A DNA stretch of 17,234 bases, taken from positions 1 through 17,234 of the forward strand of contig DNAE01000064.1 of the NCBI GenBank assembly GCA_003543635.1, given 5' to 3'. Below the pieces are notes generated by a model, which made no database searches, was not told where the DNA came from, and was given only the letters and a program-made list of their open reading frames with translations. Numbering within the stretch: position 1 is the stretch's first letter; every line of letters begins with the position of its first letter. This document shows positions 15,105 through 17,234 of this stretch, in pieces. The translations under genes were made by a program, and so were the position numbers. The DNA is from Clostridiales bacterium (GTDB lineage Bacteria; Bacillota; Clostridia; Saccharofermentanales; Saccharofermentanaceae).

Positions 15105-16355
15105 ATGGAAAACAGTGAATATTCGATCAGGGTAAAGAACGTAAAAAAGCAGTTCAAGGTCTATTACGACAAGAGTAACAGCCTTAAGGACAGCCTTTTG
15201 TTCTGGAAGAGGAACAGACACGAGAACAGGGTGGTCCTGGACGGCGTTAACCTGGATATCAAGAAGGGCGAATCCATCGGCCTCATAGGTCATAACGGAT
15301 GCGGCAAGAGTACCCTCCTTAAGCTCATGACGAAGATCCTCTATCCGGATTCCGGAGAGATCGAGATAAACGGAAGAGTATCGAGCCTTCTGGAGCTCGG
15401 TGCGGGATTCCACCCCGATCTGTCGGGAAGGGAGAATATCTACAATAACGCATCTATTTTCGGCCTTTCCAAGAAGGAGATAGACGAGAGGCTCAACGAT
15501 ATCATCGATTTCTCGGAACTGGGCGATTTCATTGATAATCCCGTCAGGACCTATTCCTCGGGAATGTACATGAGGCTCGCCTTCTCCGTTGCCATCAACG
15601 TGAATGCGGATATCCTCCTGATCGACGAGATCCTCGCCGTGGGCGACGCCAACTTCCAGGCCAAGTGCTTCTCCAAGCTCCAGGAGATCAGAAGGCTCGG
15701 TACCACCATTGTCATCGTTTCCCATTCCCTGTCCCAGATCGAGCAGTTCTGCGACAGATCCGTATGGCTCCACGGCGGCAAGATCAAGGCCCAGGGAAAT
15801 CCCTACGACATCCACATGGAGTATCTGGATTTCATGGTGGAGCTGCGTAAGAAGAACGCCATCCTTTCCGGCATGACTGCGGTCCAAAGGGAAGAGGTGG
15901 GGGATTCCGACAAGCTGAGATGGGGCTCCGGGGAAGTCCGTATATCGGACGTTTCCGTGGAGGATCTGGAGGGCCATAAGGTCTCCCTCATCAGGACCAA
16001 TTCCCCCGTCAGGTTCAAGGTGTCCTATAAGGTCAAGAAACCCATAAAGGATGCGGTCCTGGGTATAGGAATATTCAGGGCGGACGGACTTAATGTCTTC
16101 GGAACGAATACCAGGATAGATAAATTCTCAAAGTTCGATATCGAGGAGGACGGAAGCTACGAGATGACCTTCGATTCCTTCAACCTCCTCCCGGGAAAAT
16201 ACATAATCGGCTTCTCCATCGAAGTGGGAGAGGGCGAACCCGTGGATTACTGGAAGACCGCCTGCGAGCTGGATACCGCCTACGAAGTGAACGAGGCGGG
16301 TGCCGTTCAGCTCAAGCACGAGTGGGCATTCTCCGACAAGGGTATCACAAGATAA
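15105..16355 (+). CDS. wzt: ABC polysaccharide exporter, ATPase with C-terminal glycan-recognition domain (Wzt)
   Basis: This 416-residue ATPase of the Wzm/Wzt exporter has Walker A GHNGCGKST (62-70), signature YSSGM (150-154), Walker B LLIDE (171-175) and the switch histidine in VSHS (His207). The order and SLKDSLLFWKR spacing before the nucleotide domain are typical of Wzt/TagH ATPases. After about residue 270 comes an extra beta-rich domain with FGTNTR (332-337), matching the Wzt C-terminal domain. In O9a-type systems that domain recognises the finished, end-capped glycan before export. Its presence implies that the polymer carries a terminal signal the exporter reads. Upstream GGAGG lies nine bases before the ATG. 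The following small coiled-coil genes may belong to the same length or termination control. Confidence 0.93.
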   Translation: MENSEYSIRVKNVKKQFKVYYDKSNSLKDSLLFWKRNRHENRVVLDGVNLDIKKGESIGLIGHNGCGKSTLLKLMTKILYPDSGEIEINGRVSSLLELGAGFHPDLSGRENIYNNASIFGLSKKEIDERLNDIIDFSELGDFIDNPVRTYSSGMYMRLAFSVAINVNADILLIDEILAVGDANFQAKCFSKLQEIRRLGTTIVIVSHSLSQIEQFCDRSVWLHGGKIKAQGNPYDIHMEYLDFMVELRKKNAILSGMTAVQREEVGDSDKLRWGSGEVRISDVSVEDLEGHKVSLIRTNSPVRFKVSYKVKKPIKDAVLGIGIFRADGLNVFGTNTRIDKFSKFDIEEDGSYEMTFDSFNLLPGKYIIGFSIEVGEGEPVDYWKTACELDTAYEVNEAGAVQLKHEWAFSDKGITR

Positions 16356-16365
16356 GGGGGCATAT

Positions 16366-16779
16366 ATGTCTGAAAACATCGATGTCGTAAAGATAATGGA
16401 AGAGATAAGGCAGAATATAAAGGACAGCGGAGCCGATAAGATCCCCCTCTCCTTTGCCGACCGGCGAAGCGATACGGCGGTAAGCTCCGGCGACCGTCTC
16501 GACGATGCCGTCAGATACATCTCCTACAACTACGAAGTGCAGCCCTACCAGATGCTCACGGGAAATCCCGTCAAGGTCTTCATTAAGAAGTGCATCAGGA
16601 AGGCGGCAAGCTTCTTCTTCCTTCCCATCGTGGGACAGCAGAATACGTTGAACTACTACTATCTTCTCGTATCCGAATCCGTAAGGGATCAGAGGGACGA
16701 GATAGATCAGATGAAGAAGACCCTGGAGGAACTCCGGGGAAAGATCGACGGTATAAAGAAAGGCGGAAGCGATGCCTGA
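16366..16779 (+). CDS. Small coiled-coil protein with QQNxLN motif (first of two)
   Basis: This 137-residue protein starts at the ATG at 16366 (GGGGG five bases upstream, ten bases after wzt). It has no domain I can name. Order of parts: an acidic amphipathic start with IDVVKIMEEIRQNI (5-18); a linker; YEVQPYQMLTGNPVKVFIKK (56-75), a basic stretch; a short hydrophobic segment (about 80-90); QQNTLN (91-96); then a heptad-rich coiled coil (about 97-130). The same order is, as far as I recall, found at the N-termini of larger methyltransferases or glycosyltransferases in ABC-dependent polysaccharide clusters. Here it stands alone. A scaffold or chain-length role is plausible; it resembles the coiled-coil ruler of WbdD in principle, not in sequence. 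It overlaps the next gene by 8 bases. Confidence 0.8.
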   Translation: MSENIDVVKIMEEIRQNIKDSGADKIPLSFADRRSDTAVSSGDRLDDAVRYISYNYEVQPYQMLTGNPVKVFIKKCIRKAASFFFLPIVGQQNTLNYYYLLVSESVRDQRDEIDQMKKTLEELRGKIDGIKKGGSDA

Positions 16780-17137
16780 TTCCAGGACCATGGTAAAGGA
16801 GAAGGTCCTGGGAGATAAGAAGGTGGACCTTCCCGTAAGATTCGAAGATATAAGCATGCTCCAGGGCGTGTCGGTGAACGATGCCCTGGGCGGGATATTG
16901 GGAAAGATAAGAGATGAGCGCAAGGTGGTGACCCAGTACCGCGACTTCAAGGAGAAGACGGCGGGCATCATCTTCGGCTTCTATATCAATCATTCCGTAA
17001 GGCAGCAGAATGTCCTTAACGACCGCCTTATGGATGTTTTCGAGGAGCTTGAGAAGGTCACGGCCCAAAAGAACGAGCTGGCGCAGAAGATCCTCGAGGC
17101 CAAGGAGGAATTGGAGGCTCTGACGGGGGAAAGATGA
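16772..17137 (+). CDS. Small coiled-coil protein with QQNxLN motif (second of two)
   Basis: This 121-residue protein has a variable, charged first half, a short hydrophobic patch with GIIFGFYINHSV (65-76), QQNVLN (78-83) and a long C-terminal coiled coil rich in E, K and L (about 84-118). The motif and its placement directly before the coil match the preceding protein, so the two are likely diverged relatives that may pair through their coils. There is no signal peptide and no real membrane span; the hydrophobic patch may associate with the membrane. The gene starts within the end of the preceding gene (8-base overlap) and its stop overlaps the next start as ATGA, so all three are translated as a unit. 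Function unknown; a scaffold for the glycosyltransferase that follows is an inference. Confidence 0.78.
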   Translation: MPDSRTMVKEKVLGDKKVDLPVRFEDISMLQGVSVNDALGGILGKIRDERKVVTQYRDFKEKTAGIIFGFYINHSVRQQNVLNDRLMDVFEELEKVTAQKNELAQKILEAKEELEALTGER

Positions 17138-17234
17138 GAGTATTCCAGATATTAACGACCATATCCTTCGGCGACGCGGTGAGCAACGACTGCCTGGCCA
17201 TCAGGGACCTCCTGGAGAAGGAGGGCTTCGAGAC
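17134..17234 (+). CDS. Glycosyltransferase (GT4-like), N-terminus only, cut by window edge
   Basis: Thirty-three codons are visible from the ATG at 17134, which overlaps the previous stop as ATGA and has GGGGG four bases upstream. The translation begins MRVFQILTTISFGDAVSND and continues with LAIRDLLEKEGFE. This is the typical first strand-loop-helix of GT-B glycosyltransferases found in ABC-dependent polysaccharide clusters: the GDAVSND loop contacts the substrate and the helix after it is the first Rossmann helix. The rest lies outside the window, so catalytic residues cannot be checked. It extends the same coupled operon as wzm, wzt and the two small coiled-coil genes. Confidence 0.75.
   Translation, partial: MRVFQILTTISFGDAVSNDCLAIRDLLEKEGFE

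Noticed and set aside
15060..15977. Minus-strand open frame of 305 codons opposite wzt
   Set aside because: Lies entirely against the ABC ATPase with intact Walker motifs; a by-product of the codon bias of the real gene.
16300..16365. Upstream in-frame extension of the first small coiled-coil gene into wzt
   Set aside because: It would overlap the conserved end of wzt, whereas the ATG at 16366 has GGGGG at five bases.
1..17234. CRISPR arrays, tandem repeats, insertion sequences or tRNA genes
   Set aside because: No periodic repeat-spacer pattern, transposase-like protein or tRNA cloverleaf was found on either strand.

Overview
The window comes from a roughly half-GC, anaerobic-Firmicutes-type genome. 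A Clostridia/Lachnospiraceae-like source is my best guess. It rests on strong GGAGG ribosome sites, an Rrf2 regulator with a cysteine triad, AGG/ATA-rich codon use, a YfhO-family protein and a Gram-positive-style set of GT-C membrane proteins. The window is densely coding: the largest gaps are 50-90 bases, each holds promoter-like sequence, and no stretch over 300 bases lacks a gene. I see no RNA genes, insertion sequences or CRISPR arrays, and no convincing Rho-independent terminator.

Left part (1-6387), cell-surface glycosylation plus one regulator. On the minus strand lie an Rrf2-family repressor with its own promoter/operator, then (upstream of it) a PIG-V-like multispanning mannosyltransferase whose start overlaps the end of a small membrane-anchored beta-rich protein. 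Divergent from these, on the plus strand, are two tandem paralogous multispanning proteins (520 and 513 aa) that look like GT-C-type enzymes of no family I can name. They run head-on into a minus-strand GT2 polyprenyl-phosphate glycosyltransferase (CsbB/GtrB/DPM1-like), with stop codons directly abutting in TGATCA. That GT2 is divergent from a large YfhO-family protein (6475-9339). A GT2 next to GT-C proteins is the layout of a three-component glycosylation system: the GT2 loads a sugar on the lipid carrier, a flippase turns it over, and a GT-C transfers it outside the cell.

Right part (9387-17234), plus strand only. A phosphoglucomutase/phosphomannomutase is followed by a GT4 glycosyltransferase. 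Then comes a tightly packed operon with gmd and rmd (GDP-mannose to GDP-D-rhamnose), wzm and wzt (ABC exporter with a C-terminal glycan-recognition domain), two small related coiled-coil proteins sharing a QQNxLN motif, and the start of another GT4 enzyme cut by the window edge. This is the front half of an ABC-transporter-dependent, probably D-rhamnose-containing surface polysaccharide cluster.

The points most worth a second look are the pair of stand-alone QQN coiled-coil proteins, the tandem GT-C-like paralogues, and two divergent promoter regions with built-in symmetry: a shared -35 at 2295-2301 and a palindromic shared -10 at 6432-6439.
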